Positions 28,793-41,773 of a DNA stretch of 64,000 nucleotides are shown piece after piece. Positions within the stretch are counted from its first letter, which is position 1; each line of letters opens with the position of its first letter. Source of the stretch: Pseudoalteromonas sp. H105. GTDB lineage: Bacteria; Pseudomonadota; Gammaproteobacteria; Enterobacterales; Alteromonadaceae. Made by a program: the position numbers and the translations under genes. The notes beneath the pieces are model-generated. The model had not been told where the DNA came from, made no database searches, and saw only the letters and a list, made by a program, of their open reading frames with translations. Location: NCBI RefSeq assembly GCF_001469215.1, contig NZ_LOFH01000016.1, forward strand, positions 1 to 64,000, read 5' to 3'.

Positions 28793-30469
28793 TTAGCCTC
28801 TTACTTTTATTCCTTTTTTTTCCATACCACGGTAAATGTAGAGCATCTGCGCGATTGAAATAAGGTTTGATACTAACCAGTAAAGTACTAGGCCTGATGG
28901 GAACCATAAGAAGAACACAGAGAAGATAACTGGCATGTAAGTCATCATTTTTTGCTGCATTGGATCTGTTACTGTCATCGGCTGTAGTTTTTGCGTAATA
29001 AACATACTTGCGCCAAATAAGATTGGCAGGATGAAGTATGGGTCTTTTGCAGATAAGTCAGTTAACCATAGGAAAAACTCAGCATGGCGTAACTCTGTAG
29101 ATTCTAAAAATACATAGAACAAGGCTAAGAAAATAGGCATCTGTAGCAAAATAGGGAAGCAGCCACCCATTGGGTTTACTTTCTCTTTTTTGTACATTTC
29201 CATAGTTGCTTGACCGAATTTTTGACGGTCATCACCATATTTTTCTTTAAGTGCAGCCATTTTTGGTTGTAACGCACGCATCTTCGCCATTGAAGTATAT
29301 TGGGCTTTAGTAAGCGGGTACATTAATGACTTAACAATAATGGTAATGGCAATAATCGCCAGACCCCAGTTACCTAAACCACCAATGCTAATATCAAATA
29401 AACCAAAGAATGAACCTTCACCTGAGTATAAAAACTTAAGCAGTTCAAATAGTGGTTGCGAGATAAAAAATAACCAACCGTAATCAACCGTTAAATCAAG
29501 GTCAGGGTGAATTGCTTCTAACTTGTCAGACTCTTTCGGGCCCATGTAATAAGTAGCACCAATGCTGGCTTGTTGGTTCGCTTGAATATTTACCGGCTCA
29601 CCTTTTGCACCGATGATGGCCGCATTGCCTTTAGCAATTAAGCTATACAGAGTATTTTGCTGCTCTTGTACTGGTATCCAAGCACTGACAAAGTAATGCT
29701 GAATAAAGGCAACATAGCCACCTTGGGTATTAATACTTAGGTTTTTATCAGCCATGTCTGAAAAGCTGTACTTTTCATATTTTTCTTCGCTTGAACCATA
29801 GGCTGCACCAAGGTAGTTTTGGTCAACTAGGCTGCCTTTTTCTTGCACAGTACGCTTAATTTGCGTGTAAAGCTGCACTTGGATAGGGGCTGCGGTGTTG
29901 TTATTTACTGTGTATTCTAAAGCCACATCATATTGGCCTTTTTTGAATACATAGGTTTTTGTAAACGTCACACCGTTGTTATCAGTGAATGTCAAAGGAA
30001 CGCGAAGCTCATCGCCATTCATCGTGAAGCTTTTTTGCTCTGTGCTGTAAATTGGACGACCATTTGCTGATGCATCAGGGCCATTTAAACCAATTAAACC
30101 ACTTTGTGAGAAGTATTGATTACCCTCAAACTCACCCAAAAGCATAAAAGGGGTTTCATTACCTTTTACTTCTTCATATTGGATTAAGTCTGCTTCAACA
30201 ATATCACCACCGCGGGTATCAATTTTTACAGTGAATACGTCAGTTGTGATATCGATTACTGAACGTTTTGCACTGGTTGCTGCAGTTGGTAAGTCACCAT
30301 CTGTTGATGAGGGTACATAATCATCAGAATCAGGTGAGTTAGATTGTAGTGTTTGTGTGTTGGCACTAGGATCGGCTTTTGGTGCGTTGTAATCGTTATT
30401 CCATTCTTGGAACAATAAAAACGATACAAGCATCAAACCGATGAATAAAAACGTGCGTTGCGATTCCAT
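28793..30469 (-). CDS. yidC: Membrane protein insertase YidC
   Basis: YidC inserts proteins into the inner membrane alone or with Sec; substrates include AtpE and AtpB. The 558-aa protein has N-terminal TM1 (SQRTFLFIGLMLVSFLLF), a large periplasmic domain (~60-340), and the conserved C-terminal five-TM core with NWGLAIIAITIIVKSLMYPL (hydrophilic-groove region) and the PMGGCFPILLQMPIFLALF segment. Next to yidD and rnpA, as in other gammaproteobacteria. Confidence 0.97.
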   Translation of the reverse strand: MESQRTFLFIGLMLVSFLLFQEWNNDYNAPKADPSANTQTLQSNSPDSDDYVPSSTDGDLPTAATSAKRSVIDITTDVFTVKIDTRGGDIVEADLIQYEEVKGNETPFMLLGEFEGNQYFSQSGLIGLNGPDASANGRPIYSTEQKSFTMNGDELRVPLTFTDNNGVTFTKTYVFKKGQYDVALEYTVNNNTAAPIQVQLYTQIKRTVQEKGSLVDQNYLGAAYGSSEEKYEKYSFSDMADKNLSINTQGGYVAFIQHYFVSAWIPVQEQQNTLYSLIAKGNAAIIGAKGEPVNIQANQQASIGATYYMGPKESDKLEAIHPDLDLTVDYGWLFFISQPLFELLKFLYSGEGSFFGLFDISIGGLGNWGLAIIAITIIVKSLMYPLTKAQYTSMAKMRALQPKMAALKEKYGDDRQKFGQATMEMYKKEKVNPMGGCFPILLQMPIFLALFYVFLESTELRHAEFFLWLTDLSAKDPYFILPILFGASMFITQKLQPMTVTDPMQQKMMTYMPVIFSVFFLWFPSGLVLYWLVSNLISIAQMLYIYRGMEKKGIKVRG

Positions 30470-30477
30470 AACAGCTC

Positions 30478-30753
30478 TTATTTCTCGTGTTGGTGGTTAA
30501 TATGGGTTTTTTTATCAGGTACGGGATCGTCTCCGCCTGAATGTAAAGGATGACATTTTAATATGCGTTTGAGCGCTAACCAACTGCCTTTTAACGATCC
30601 ATGCAAATTAATTGCCTGAATAGCATAACTAGAGCAAGTGGGATTAAAACGACAATGCGGACCTAACAATGGACTTATCCACTTTTGATAACCGCGAATT
30701 AATAACACTAAACAGAACGTTGGAAAAGCAACAAGTGGTTTAAGTAACCTCAT
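30478..30753 (-). CDS. yidD: Membrane protein insertion efficiency factor YidD
   Basis: A 91-aa protein with the DUF37 signature: [20 protein letters not shown], then [15 protein letters not shown] and [19 protein letters not shown]. It has conserved cysteines and an amphipathic N-terminal helix and acts near YidC at the inner membrane. It lies 8 bp before yidC. A 125-bp gap separates it from rnpA, larger than the overlap seen in many genomes. Confidence 0.95.
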   Translation of the reverse strand: MRLLKPLVAFPTFCLVLLIRGYQKWISPLLGPHCRFNPTCSSYAIQAINLHGSLKGSWLALKRILKCHPLHSGGDDPVPDKKTHINHQHEK

Positions 30754-30878
30754 GATGTTCTATCCTCTGTGTATATTTAGTGGGTTGATACCATGAATTT
30801 AAACACCCAAAACGGACTTTTAAATGCATGATTAAAAGGTGAGCTAAAGATACCTTAAATAACCCTATAATTCTATTG

Positions 30879-31304
30879 CTATTGGCTTTGTTTATTTGAT
30901 TTAGCCGATTTATTAGGGCGTCTTTTAAATGGAGGTGGTTTAGGTGCACCCGGTTTGCAGCGTTCATTGATTTTACGCCACAATTTAGTTAATTGCTTAG
31001 TGAGCTCTTCATTTGACTGTTCATCAATGCCACTTTTAACCATTAACACAATATCGATGTTATCAATGGTGTGCTGATTTAAACGAAAACTTTCGCGAGC
31101 AAGTCGTTTAATACGGTTACGTTGGCAAGCTTTTTTAACGCGTTTTTTAGCAACAGTAAGTCCTAAGCGAGGTTTTGCTTGGTCATTAGGTTTTGCTAAT
31201 AAGGTAAAAAAAGGAGTTGCAGCCCGAGCGGGTTCATTAAATATGCGAGAGTAATGCGAGGGAGTTAACAGACGTAACTCCCTGCCAAAGTTAAAGTCTT
31301 CCAC
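30879..31304 (-). CDS. rnpA: Ribonuclease P protein component
   Basis: The protein subunit of RNase P, which matures tRNA 5' ends. The 141-aa protein has the signature KKRVKKACQRNRIKRLARESFR at about residues 53-74 (given here as its core, RNR). The Lys/Asn-rich tail after residue 110 is longer than in E. coli (119 aa). It directly follows rpmH. Confidence 0.96.
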   Translation of the reverse strand: MEDFNFGRELRLLTPSHYSRIFNEPARAATPFFTLLAKPNDQAKPRLGLTVAKKRVKKACQRNRIKRLARESFRLNQHTIDNIDIVLMVKSGIDEQSNEELTKQLTKLWRKINERCKPGAPKPPPFKRRPNKSAKSNKQSQ

Positions 31305-31311
31305 TTATATA

Positions 31312-31446
31312 TTAAGCAGAAAGAACTTTACGGCCTTTAGCGCGGCGACGAGCTAATACTTTACGGCCATTTACAGTTGCCATGCGAGCACGGAAACCGT
31401 GTGCACGTTTGCGTTTTAAAACGCTAGGTTGAAAAGTTCTCTTCAT
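31312..31446 (-). CDS. rpmH: 50S ribosomal protein L34
   Basis: A 44-aa protein beginning [20 protein letters not shown] and ending [14 protein letters not shown], essentially the family consensus. It heads the rpmH-rnpA-yidD-yidC-mnmE cluster and lies divergent from dnaA across a ~500-bp intergenic region. Confidence 0.98.
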
Positions 31447-31954
31447 AACAATTCCATCCGATCGGTTAAAGGTTAAAACATCCTATGCAGGTCGCGATCC
31501 TGGCACAGGTGCCATTGCGAGCGCGAGATATTATAGATGACGGCCCCGAAAGTCAATCATAATTACACAGATAATAAAGTACCAGCTAAACTATAAAGAG
31601 TAGGATCCACTAGGATCCTTATAATTAAGAAGTTTTCCACAGCCTCTGTATAAAAAGTGCATAAAAGCTTTGGGTAAGTAATTTAGATCGTATATTTCCA
31701 TCGCGATCCAGTCCATTTTTTGTTATGATCAGTGTGTAAGGTTGAAAATATATTTCTTTTATAATCAGTGTTTTATGTATTTTTTGTGCTGAGATCTTGT
31801 TTTTCAGAAAAATCAATATTGTACTTGTGGATAAAGTGCATTCATAATAGTCGGTCTTGGGTTAATAAATTGCCTAAATAATAGTAATAAAAGTATAATT
31901 TTCTGGTTGATTAAGATGGCCGGGAATAAAAACTAAATCTTTGGGAGTTTAACT
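31447..31954. promoter_or_regulatory. Divergent rpmH/dnaA control region with DnaA boxes
   Basis: 508 bp without a convincing gene. A DnaA box on the minus strand (TTATCCACA, 31826-31834) and a plus-strand variant (TTTTCCACA, 31633-31641) fit DnaA autoregulation of dnaA. Two GGATCC sites lie close together at about 31603-31620. I cannot assign the promoters securely. Confidence 0.65.
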
Positions 31955-33346
31955 GTGTATCTGTCGGTTTGGCAAAGTTGTTTATATGTATTGCAAGATG
32001 AATTGCCTTCGCAGCAGTTCAGTATGTGGGTTAGACCATTACAAGCAGAAAGTACCGAAGATACCCTGACTATTTATGCGCCAAATCGGTTTGTTCTTGA
32101 TTGGGTAAGAGAAAAGTACCTTAACCGCATTAATGAATTACTCGTCGAAATTTGTAAAGACGAGGCACCAGAATTGCGTTTTGATGTAGGCAGTAAACCT
32201 ATATTAAACACGCAGATGACAGCGCCAATGGCAGATAATTCTGCAGCACCTGTTAATCAACCAACCGCAAAGCAACAACCAAAAGCTGTTAAACAAGCTG
32301 TTGAGCCTGCACCAAAGTCTGGTTATAAATCTAACATAAAAGAAAACTATACGTTTGATAGTTTTGTTGAAGGTAAATCTAACCAGTTAGCTAAAGCTGC
32401 GGCAACGCAAGTTGCTGATAATCCTGGTGCTGCTTTTAATCCTGTATTTATATATGGTGGTACCGGCTTAGGTAAAACGCACTTATTGCATGCGGTCGGC
32501 AATGGCATTATGGCAAATAAGCCAGATGCAAAAATAGTGTATATGCATTCAGAACGATTTGTTCAAGATATGGTAAAAGCGCTGCAAAATAATGCGATTG
32601 AAGAGTTTAAACGTTACTATCGTAGTGTTGATGCGCTAATGATCGATGATATTCAGTTTTTTGCCAATAAAGAACGTTCACAAGAAGAATTTTTTCATAC
32701 TTTCAATGCCTTGCTTGAAGGTAATCAGCAAATAATTTTAACTTCAGACCGCTATCCTAAAGAGATCGAAGGGGTTGAAGACCGCCTTAAATCACGTTTT
32801 GGCTGGGGTTTAACCATTGCGATTGAGCCGCCAGAGCTAGAAACGCGCGTGGCTATTTTGATGAAAAAAGCACAGCAAAGTAAAATTAATTTACCGCATG
32901 AAGTGGCTTTTTTCATTGCGAAAAAACTTCGTTCAAATGTACGTGAATTAGAAGGTGCACTGAACCGTGTTATCGCCAATGCTAATTTCACTGGGCGCCC
33001 AATTTCAATTGATTTTGTAAAAGAAGCACTGCGTGACTTACTTGCTCTGCAAGACAAGCTTGTCACTATCGATAACATTCAACGTACTGTTGCTGAATAT
33101 TATCGTATCCGTGTATCTGACTTACTATCTAAGCGCCGTAGTCGCTCTATTGCACGACCGCGTCAAGTTGCAATGGCATTGTCAAAAGAATTAACTAATC
33201 ACAGTTTACCTGAAATTGGTGACGCGTTTGGTGGCCGTGACCACACAACTGTATTGCATGCGTGCAGAAAAGTTAAATCACTGCGTGATGAAAGCCACGA
33301 AGTGAAAGAAGATTATCAAAACCTAATAAGAACATTGTCATCTTAA
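31955..33346 (+). CDS. dnaA: Chromosomal replication initiator DnaA
   Basis: An AAA+ protein that binds the oriC DnaA boxes and loads DnaB. The 463-aa protein has domain I ([20 protein letters not shown]), a linker, the AAA+ core starting [13 protein letters not shown], Walker [14 protein letters not shown], Walker [10 protein letters not shown], and C-terminal DNA-binding domain IV with [11 protein letters not shown]. The start is a GTG preceded by GGGAG. Confidence 0.98.
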   Translation: MYLSVWQSCLYVLQDELPSQQFSMWVRPLQAESTEDTLTIYAPNRFVLDWVREKYLNRINELLVEICKDEAPELRFDVGSKPILNTQMTAPMADNSAAPVNQPTAKQQPKAVKQAVEPAPKSGYKSNIKENYTFDSFVEGKSNQLAKAAATQVADNPGAAFNPVFIYGGTGLGKTHLLHAVGNGIMANKPDAKIVYMHSERFVQDMVKALQNNAIEEFKRYYRSVDALMIDDIQFFANKERSQEEFFHTFNALLEGNQQIILTSDRYPKEIEGVEDRLKSRFGWGLTIAIEPPELETRVAILMKKAQQSKINLPHEVAFFIAKKLRSNVRELEGALNRVIANANFTGRPISIDFVKEALRDLLALQDKLVTIDNIQRTVAEYYRIRVSDLLSKRRSRSIARPRQVAMALSKELTNHSLPEIGDAFGGRDHTTVLHACRKVKSLRDESHEVKEDYQNLIRTLSS

Positions 33347-33359
33347 GGCTGACTTTATT

Positions 33360-34463
33360 ATGCAAATAACCATACCAAGAGATCAATTTTTAAAACCTTT
33401 AGTGCAGGTGTCTGGGGCTATTGAGCGCAAACATACCTTGCCGATTTTATCTAACGTTTTGTTAGAAGTCGTTGATGGTCAATTGGCCATGACAGGTACT
33501 GATCTTGAAATAGAGCTCGTTGCTAACGTATTTGTTGGTGATGATGTTGAAGACACAAAGTTAACTTTACCAGCTAAAAAGCTGCTGGATATTTGTAAAA
33601 GTTTACCAGATGGATGCGAATTAACATTATCTAGCCAAGATCATCAATTGCTATTAACCAGCGGGAAAAGCCGTTTTTCATTAACGACACTCGCAGCTGA
33701 AGACTTTCCAAATCTTGAACAGTGGGACGGCGAGGTTGAATTTCAGCTAACACGTATAGAGTTGCGTAAGTTATTAGAGAGCACACATTTCTCTATGGCT
33801 AACCAAGACGTGCGTTATTATTTAAATGGTATGTCGTTTGAAGTAGATAATGCCGATATTAAAACAGTTGCCACAGATGGTCACCGATTAGCAATTGCAC
33901 AAAAACAACTACCGCAATCGTTAAATACACAACGCCAGCTTATAATTCCGCGTAAAGGTGTTCAAGAAATTATGCGTTTGATGGTAGCCGATGATGAATT
34001 GGTGACGATTCAGTTCGGTGCTAATCATATTCGTATTATTGATACCGAATTTACTTTTACGAGTAAATTGGTTGACGGGCGTTTCCCTGACTATCGTCGT
34101 GTTCTTCCTCGCGGTGGTGATAAGGTGATTACAGCCAATCGTGAATGGTTACGCAGTGCTTTTCAACGTGTTTCTATCTTATCAAACGAAAAGTTTAGAG
34201 GCGTACGTTTAAACTTATCTAATGGTTTTTTAAAAATCACGGCTAACAACCCAGAACAAGAACAAGCAGAAGAAGTGGTTGAGGTTAATTATCAAGGTGA
34301 TGATTTAGAAATTGGTTTTAATGTTTCTTATGTACTCGATGTACTTAATACGCTTAAAACAGACGATGTATTATTTACGTTGGCCGATTCTAACAGTAGT
34401 GCATTAATAGAAGGTGCAGGTGACGAAGAAGCCATGTACGTTGTTATGCCAATGCGCTTATAA
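33360..34463 (+). CDS. dnaN: DNA polymerase III beta sliding clamp
   Basis: The processivity clamp. The 367-aa protein (E. coli 366) starts MQITIPRDQFLKPLVQVSGA and contains KHTLPILSNVL and the C-terminal YVVMPMRL. It lies 13 bp after dnaA, in the dnaA-dnaN-recF-gyrB operon order. Confidence 0.98.
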   Translation: MQITIPRDQFLKPLVQVSGAIERKHTLPILSNVLLEVVDGQLAMTGTDLEIELVANVFVGDDVEDTKLTLPAKKLLDICKSLPDGCELTLSSQDHQLLLTSGKSRFSLTTLAAEDFPNLEQWDGEVEFQLTRIELRKLLESTHFSMANQDVRYYLNGMSFEVDNADIKTVATDGHRLAIAQKQLPQSLNTQRQLIIPRKGVQEIMRLMVADDELVTIQFGANHIRIIDTEFTFTSKLVDGRFPDYRRVLPRGGDKVITANREWLRSAFQRVSILSNEKFRGVRLNLSNGFLKITANNPEQEQAEEVVEVNYQGDDLEIGFNVSYVLDVLNTLKTDDVLFTLADSNSSALIEGAGDEEAMYVVMPMRL

Positions 34464-34469
34464 GGTATT

Positions 34470-35564
34470 ATGAGTTTAAGTCATTTGAGCCTCAATAATT
34501 TTAGAAATATTGAGGCGCTTACATTAGAACCTGTAAACGGTATTAATGTAATTTACGGTGAAAATGGCAGTGGAAAAACCAGCCTCTTAGAGGCTATATA
34601 TTACCTTTCTCATGGCAAGTCTTTTCGTACACCAAAACATAAAAGTATTATCAAGCATCATCAGAGCAAGTTTACGATTCATGGTCGAAAGTCGCTTTAT
34701 AACCTTTCGATACCTATCGGTATTAGTAAAAGTACCAATGGTGATACAGAGCTTAAAATACAAGGTAAAACGAGCCGTAGAGTCTCTGAGCTCGCGCAAT
34801 TGATGCCTGTCCAAGTTATCACACCTGAGAGTTATTCTTTATTTTTTGGTGGGCCTAAAGAGCGACGTAAGTTTTTAGATTTAGGGTTGTTCCACGTGGA
34901 ACAAGACTTTTTTTATTTATGGCAATCATTTAATAAAGTATTAAAGCAACGTAATGCGCTATTAAAAACGAAACCGCGAAATTATTTTGACCAAATCAAG
35001 TTTTGGGATAAAGAATTTGTTAGACTGGCTGAACAAATAAATACGTTAAGAATTGCGTATATAAGTAGGTTTAAGCAACAGTTTTTTGATAAAATGTGCG
35101 CAGACTTGTCGCTTATTAGCGACCTAGAAATAAATTATCAAGCGGGTTGGAAAGAGACAGAGTCACTTAACGATGCTCTTGAGCAAAACTTTGAGCGCGA
35201 TAGTCGCCAAGGTTTTACAAGTAAAGGCCCACATAAGGCCGATTTTAATTTTAGTGTTTCTGGTAATAGCGTTGAAAATACATTTTCACGCGGTCAATTG
35301 AAGTTATTGCTTTATGCGTTAAAAGTAACGCAGAATAGTTTGATTGAGTCAGAAACTGAAAAGCAATCAATATTGCTAATAGATGATTTACCTTCAGAGC
35401 TTGGAGAGGATACGAAAGAGAAGGTTGGCCGATTATTGTCGCACTGCCACTCTCAAATATTTATTTCTGCAATTGAATCTGAAAGTATTTCTGCTGTGGT
35501 GGAACCCATGCAACGAGAACTAGAAATGTTCCACGTGAAACATGGCAACCTAATAACAAGATAA
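34470..35564 (+). CDS. recF: DNA repair and recombination ATPase RecF
   Basis: An SMC-like ATPase that helps load RecA at gaps. The 364-aa protein has Walker A YGENGSGKTSLLEAI, the signature FSRGQLKLLLYAL and Walker B LLIDDLPSEL. The gene carries two 16-bp parS sites, one in mid-gene and one at the very 3' end. The 3'-terminal one encodes part of the C-terminal tail FHVKHGNLITR. Confidence 0.97.
   Translation: MSLSHLSLNNFRNIEALTLEPVNGINVIYGENGSGKTSLLEAIYYLSHGKSFRTPKHKSIIKHHQSKFTIHGRKSLYNLSIPIGISKSTNGDTELKIQGKTSRRVSELAQLMPVQVITPESYSLFFGGPKERRKFLDLGLFHVEQDFFYLWQSFNKVLKQRNALLKTKPRNYFDQIKFWDKEFVRLAEQINTLRIAYISRFKQQFFDKMCADLSLISDLEINYQAGWKETESLNDALEQNFERDSRQGFTSKGPHKADFNFSVSGNSVENTFSRGQLKLLLYALKVTQNSLIESETEKQSILLIDDLPSELGEDTKEKVGRLLSHCHSQIFISAIESESISAVVEPMQRELEMFHVKHGNLITR
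34888..34903. promoter_or_regulatory. parS: parS site inside recF
   Basis: TGTTCCACGTGGAACA, a perfect palindrome matching the bacterial parS consensus bound by ParB (parB is at 11645). Confidence 0.9.
35527..35542. promoter_or_regulatory. parS: parS site at the recF 3' end
   Basis: TGTTCCACGTGAAACA, a parS consensus 16-mer with a single break in symmetry, 639 bp from the first. Confidence 0.9.
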
Positions 35565-38003
<2,439 letters not shown>

Positions 38004-38022
38004 TTACGAGTAATAATTTAAA

Positions 38023-38048
38023 TAAGGAGCCTAATGGCTCCTTTTTTA
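38023..38048 (+). terminator. gyrB terminator
   Basis: AAGGAGCC, loop TAAT, GGCTCCTT then T run, 20 bp after the gyrB stop. Confidence 0.9.
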
Positions 38049-38146
38049 TTGGCTGCAAGTGCACAAACTGCTTAAAACATGACTACGCACGAGGTATACT
38101 GAGGGTAATTTTCACGCTACATCACAGCAGATACTAAAAGCCAAAT

Positions 38147-39046
38147 ATGCAAAAATATGACGTTAAAACCTTTCAAGGTTTGATCCTGGCTTTACAGGAT
38201 TACTGGGCACAGCAAGGCTGTGTCATTATTCAGCCACTCGATATGGAAGTTGGCGCGGGTACATTCCACCCACAAACATTCTTAAAGTCTATTGGCCCAG
38301 AGCCAATGTCTAGCGCATACGTACAACCGTGTCGCCGTCCTACTGATGGCCGTTATGGTGAAAACCCTAACCGCTTACAACATTACTACCAGTTTCAAGT
38401 AGTATTAAAGCCATCGCCTGAGAACATCCAGGAGCTTTATTTAGGCTCTTTAGCTGCTGTAGGCATTGATACGCTAACTGATGAAGTGCGCTTCGTAGAA
38501 GATAACTGGGAGTCACCTACGTTAGGTGCCTGGGGGCTAGGTTGGGAGATCTGGCTAAACGGTATGGAAGTAACGCAGTTTACTTACTTTCAACAGGTAG
38601 GGGGCATTGAGTGCTCACCAGTGACCGGCGAAATTACTTACGGCTTAGAGCGTTTAGCAATGTACATTCAAGGCGTAGACAGTATTTATGACCTTGTTTG
38701 GGCTGACGGTCCAATGGGACGCGTTACCTATGGTGATGTTTTTCACCAAAACGAAGTAGAGCAATCAAAATACAATTTTGAGCACGCTAACGTTGAAGAC
38801 TTGTTTGCACAGTTTGATAAATGTGAAGCAGAAAGCCAAAAGCTCATTGAAGCTGGTTTACCATTACCTGCCTACGAGCAAGTAATGAAAGCATCGCACG
38901 CATTTAACTTGCTTGATGCTCGTCACGCTATTTCTGTGACAGAACGCCAACGTTATATATTACGTGTTCGTGCATTATCTAAAGCATGTGCACAAAGTTA
39001 TTATGATGCTCGTGAAGCGCTTGGCTTCCCGCTTTGTAAGGATTAA
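38147..39046 (+). CDS. glyQ: Glycyl-tRNA synthetase alpha subunit
   Basis: The catalytic subunit of the alpha2beta2 bacterial GlyRS. The 299-aa protein (E. coli 303) starts [20 protein letters not shown], with class II motifs [14 protein letters not shown] and [19 protein letters not shown]. It lies 2 bp from glyS. Confidence 0.98.
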   Translation: MQKYDVKTFQGLILALQDYWAQQGCVIIQPLDMEVGAGTFHPQTFLKSIGPEPMSSAYVQPCRRPTDGRYGENPNRLQHYYQFQVVLKPSPENIQELYLGSLAAVGIDTLTDEVRFVEDNWESPTLGAWGLGWEIWLNGMEVTQFTYFQQVGGIECSPVTGEITYGLERLAMYIQGVDSIYDLVWADGPMGRVTYGDVFHQNEVEQSKYNFEHANVEDLFAQFDKCEAESQKLIEAGLPLPAYEQVMKASHAFNLLDARHAISVTERQRYILRVRALSKACAQSYYDAREALGFPLCKD

Positions 39047-39048
39047 GC

Positions 39049-41118
39049 ATGTCAGTACAAAACTTATTAGTAGAAATTGGCACCGAAGAGCTGCCACCAA
39101 AAGCACTGCGAAAACTTGCAGAAGCATTTGCTGAAAATCTAACAGCAGAACTTGAAGGGTTAGAGCTAGCTCATCAAGGCGTTAAATGGTATGCATCACC
39201 ACGTCGTTTAGGTTTACAAGTAACAGCGCTTGAAGCCAAACAACAAGATAAAGAAGTTGAAAAACGTGGCCCTGCAACAAAAGCTGCATTTGATAGCGAA
39301 GGCAATCCAACTAAAGCGGCCATGGGTTGGGCGCGCGGTTGTGGTATTGATGTTAAAGACGCACAAACTCTTGAAACAGATAAAGGCGCGTGGTTGTTAC
39401 ACATTGCTAAAGTAGCAGGTAAAGAAACCACCGCATTATTAAATGACGTAGTGAATAAAGCGTTAGCAAAACTGCCTATTCCAAAGCCAATGCGTTGGGG
39501 CGCGAATAAAACACAATTTATTCGTCCTGTGCATACCGCCACTATTTTGTTTGGCGATAAGCTCATTGAAGGCGAAGTACTTGGTAAAGCAATTAGTAAC
39601 CAACTTCAAGGTCATCGTTTTCATCATCCAGAAAAAATTAGTATTAACCACGCGGACGATGTTTTTGACGTACTCAAATCTGCGCACGTTGTTGCCGATT
39701 ACGAAGAGCGTAAAGCACAAATTCGCATCCAAATTGAAGCTGCCGCAAAAGCGGTTAATGCTGTGGTTGCTATGGACGAAGACTTACTAGAAGAAGTCAC
39801 TTCTTTAGTTGAGTGGCCAGTTACACTGACCGCAACGTTTGAAGAAGCATTTTTAGATGTACCAGCAGAAGCGCTGATCTACACCATGAAAGACGACCAA
39901 AAATACTTCCCGTTACTTGATCAAGACGGCAAGTTGCTTAATAAGTTTTTGTTTGTTTCAAACATTGAAAGCAAAAACCCAAGTGTTGTTATCGCGGGTA
40001 ATGAGAAAGTAGTCCGCCCACGTTTGGCGGATGCGCAATTCTTCTTTGAAACAGATAAAAAGAAAACCCTAGAAAGCCGTTTAGAGTCACTTGATAGCGT
40101 ATTATTTCAAAAGCAACTGGGTACGCTAAAAGATAAGTCTGAGCGTATTGCGGCACTTGCTGGTTACATTGCTGAGCAACTAGGCGCAGATAAAGCATTA
40201 GCAGAGCGTGCGGGCTTATTAAGTAAAACAGACTTAATGACCGAAATGGTGATGGAATTTACTGACGTACAAGGTGTTATGGGCATGCATTACGCACGCC
40301 ATGACGGTGAAGCTGAAGACGTAGCCGTTGCGCAAAATGAGCAATACATGCCACGTTTTGCAGGCGACAGCTTACCAACAAACTTAATCAGCTGTGCAGT
40401 CGCGATTGCTGATAAGTTTGACACGCTGGTGGGTATCTTCGGAATTGGTCAAGCACCAAAAGGCGATAAAGACCCGTTTGCACTTCGCCGTGCTGCAATT
40501 GGTGCATTGCGTATCATGGTAGAGAAAGAGCTGCCATTAGATATCCTAGACTTAGTTGCTAAATCACAAAGCTTATTTGGCGAAAAGCTAACTAACCTAA
40601 ATGTATCGACTGATGTGTTTGAGTTTATGCTTGGCCGTTTCCGCGCGTGGTATCAAGACGAAGGCATTCAAGTTGATGTTATTCAAGCCGTACTTGCACG
40701 TCGCCCAACTAAGCCTGCTGATTTTGACCGCCGAGTTAAAGCTGTAAGTCACTTCCGTACATTAGACGCCGCAGAAGCTCTTGCAGCGGCTAATAAGCGC
40801 GTAAGCAATATTCTCGCTAAGAATGACATTACGAGCCAAGGCAAGGTCGATGAGAGCCTATTAAGCGATGATGCCGAAAAGGTACTTGCTTCACAGGTTG
40901 CTAAGTTTGCAACTGAACTTGCACCACTTTATGCCGCCGGCGATTACCAAGAAGCATTAGCGCAATTAGCGGGTATCCGCGAAAGTGTTGATAACTTTTT
41001 TGATAACGTTATGGTTATGGCTGACGACGAAGCAGTTAAGCAAAATCGTTTAGCACTATTAAGCCAATTAAGTGGCTTATTTTTAGATATTGCTGATATT
41101 TCTGTACTACAGAAGTAA
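39049..41118 (+). CDS. glyS: Glycyl-tRNA synthetase beta subunit
   Basis: The tRNA-binding subunit. The 689-aa length matches E. coli (689). It starts [20 protein letters not shown] and contains an HD-like fold and a C-terminal anticodon-binding (DALR-type) region. A terminator follows at 41133-41161. Confidence 0.98.
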   Translation: MSVQNLLVEIGTEELPPKALRKLAEAFAENLTAELEGLELAHQGVKWYASPRRLGLQVTALEAKQQDKEVEKRGPATKAAFDSEGNPTKAAMGWARGCGIDVKDAQTLETDKGAWLLHIAKVAGKETTALLNDVVNKALAKLPIPKPMRWGANKTQFIRPVHTATILFGDKLIEGEVLGKAISNQLQGHRFHHPEKISINHADDVFDVLKSAHVVADYEERKAQIRIQIEAAAKAVNAVVAMDEDLLEEVTSLVEWPVTLTATFEEAFLDVPAEALIYTMKDDQKYFPLLDQDGKLLNKFLFVSNIESKNPSVVIAGNEKVVRPRLADAQFFFETDKKKTLESRLESLDSVLFQKQLGTLKDKSERIAALAGYIAEQLGADKALAERAGLLSKTDLMTEMVMEFTDVQGVMGMHYARHDGEAEDVAVAQNEQYMPRFAGDSLPTNLISCAVAIADKFDTLVGIFGIGQAPKGDKDPFALRRAAIGALRIMVEKELPLDILDLVAKSQSLFGEKLTNLNVSTDVFEFMLGRFRAWYQDEGIQVDVIQAVLARRPTKPADFDRRVKAVSHFRTLDAAEALAAANKRVSNILAKNDITSQGKVDESLLSDDAEKVLASQVAKFATELAPLYAAGDYQEALAQLAGIRESVDNFFDNVMVMADDEAVKQNRLALLSQLSGLFLDIADISVLQK

Positions 41119-41132
41119 GTTCAGCGTAGCTT

Positions 41133-41161
41133 AAAAAGCCAGCAGCTATGCTGGCTTTTTT
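41133..41161 (+). terminator. glyQS terminator
   Basis: AAAGCCAGCA, short loop, TGCTGGCTTT then T run, right after the glyS stop. Confidence 0.9.
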
Positions 41162-41178
41162 GTATTTAAGGTTAACCT

Positions 41179-41628
41179 ATGAAACGTATTATAACGCTTG
41201 CGGTCGTTAGCTTATTAACCGCATGTTCGAGCCAAGTTCAACTTCCTAGTATTGATGATGTACTACCTAGTAAAGAGCTAGATAAAACCATGTACTTACG
41301 TGGCGATTTCACCTTATGGGATGCAGAGCCACAATATCAGTTTGAGAAAGTAGCACCTGGGATTTACCAAGCTAATGTTAAGTTTTCAACACCTGGCAAA
41401 GTATACGAATTTAAAATTGCCGATGCCGACTTTAGCGAAGGCTATAATTGTGGTTATAGCGAAGCTGCACCAGCAGGGCAGTCACTTACATTAGGACAAG
41501 CCTCATTGGCAGATTGTAATACTATTTATAATTATTTTAGCTTCACCCCAGCAGCAAAAGGTCGCTACATTGTTAGCATCGACTATCGAGACTATGATCA
41601 ACCGAAAGTGACGATAACGAAGAGATAA
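41179..41628 (+). CDS. Small lipoprotein with carbohydrate-binding-like fold
   Basis: A 149-aa protein. Signal peptide MKRIITLAVVSLLTAC with Cys16 as the lipidation site. The mature part (YLRGDFTLWDAEPQYQFEKV, YEFKIAD) resembles the pullulanase-associated/AMPK-like beta-sandwich seen in lipoproteins next to sugar or glycogen enzymes. Two further cysteines may form a disulfide. Function unknown. Monocistronic. Confidence 0.75.
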   Translation: MKRIITLAVVSLLTACSSQVQLPSIDDVLPSKELDKTMYLRGDFTLWDAEPQYQFEKVAPGIYQANVKFSTPGKVYEFKIADADFSEGYNCGYSEAAPAGQSLTLGQASLADCNTIYNYFSFTPAAKGRYIVSIDYRDYDQPKVTITKR

Positions 41629-41642
41629 TATTTGTAAGCAGC

Positions 41643-41773
41643 AGGTTGGGTATATGAAGCCCAACACAAAAGTTAGGCTAATACTTTTACTCAAACATAA
41701 ATCAACAATGTATTTAGGTTGTTAATGTGTGATGGTTACTTTTCTAAATGTTGGGTTTCGTAAGACCCAACCT
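41643..41773. repeat. 131-bp REP/MITE-like element with inverted hairpin ends
   Basis: The ends are perfect 9-bp inverted repeats: AGGTTGGGT (41643-41651) and ACCCAACCT (41765-41773). Each end is itself a hairpin: GTTGGG/CCCAAC (41645-41650 and 41660-41665) and GTTGGGT/ACCCAAC (41750-41756 and 41765-41771). No gene inside. Its right end nearly touches the tusA stop. Probably a paired-REP (BIME-like) element. Confidence 0.6.

Noticed and set aside
30740-30967. 75-aa ORF between rnpA and yidD
   Set aside because: Out-of-frame overlap of the basic rnpA tail and yidD start; low-complexity composition typical of a shadow frame.
31625-31816. 63-aa minus-strand ORF between rpmH and dnaA
   Set aside because: AT-rich chance frame in a control region with DnaA boxes; no homologue recognised.
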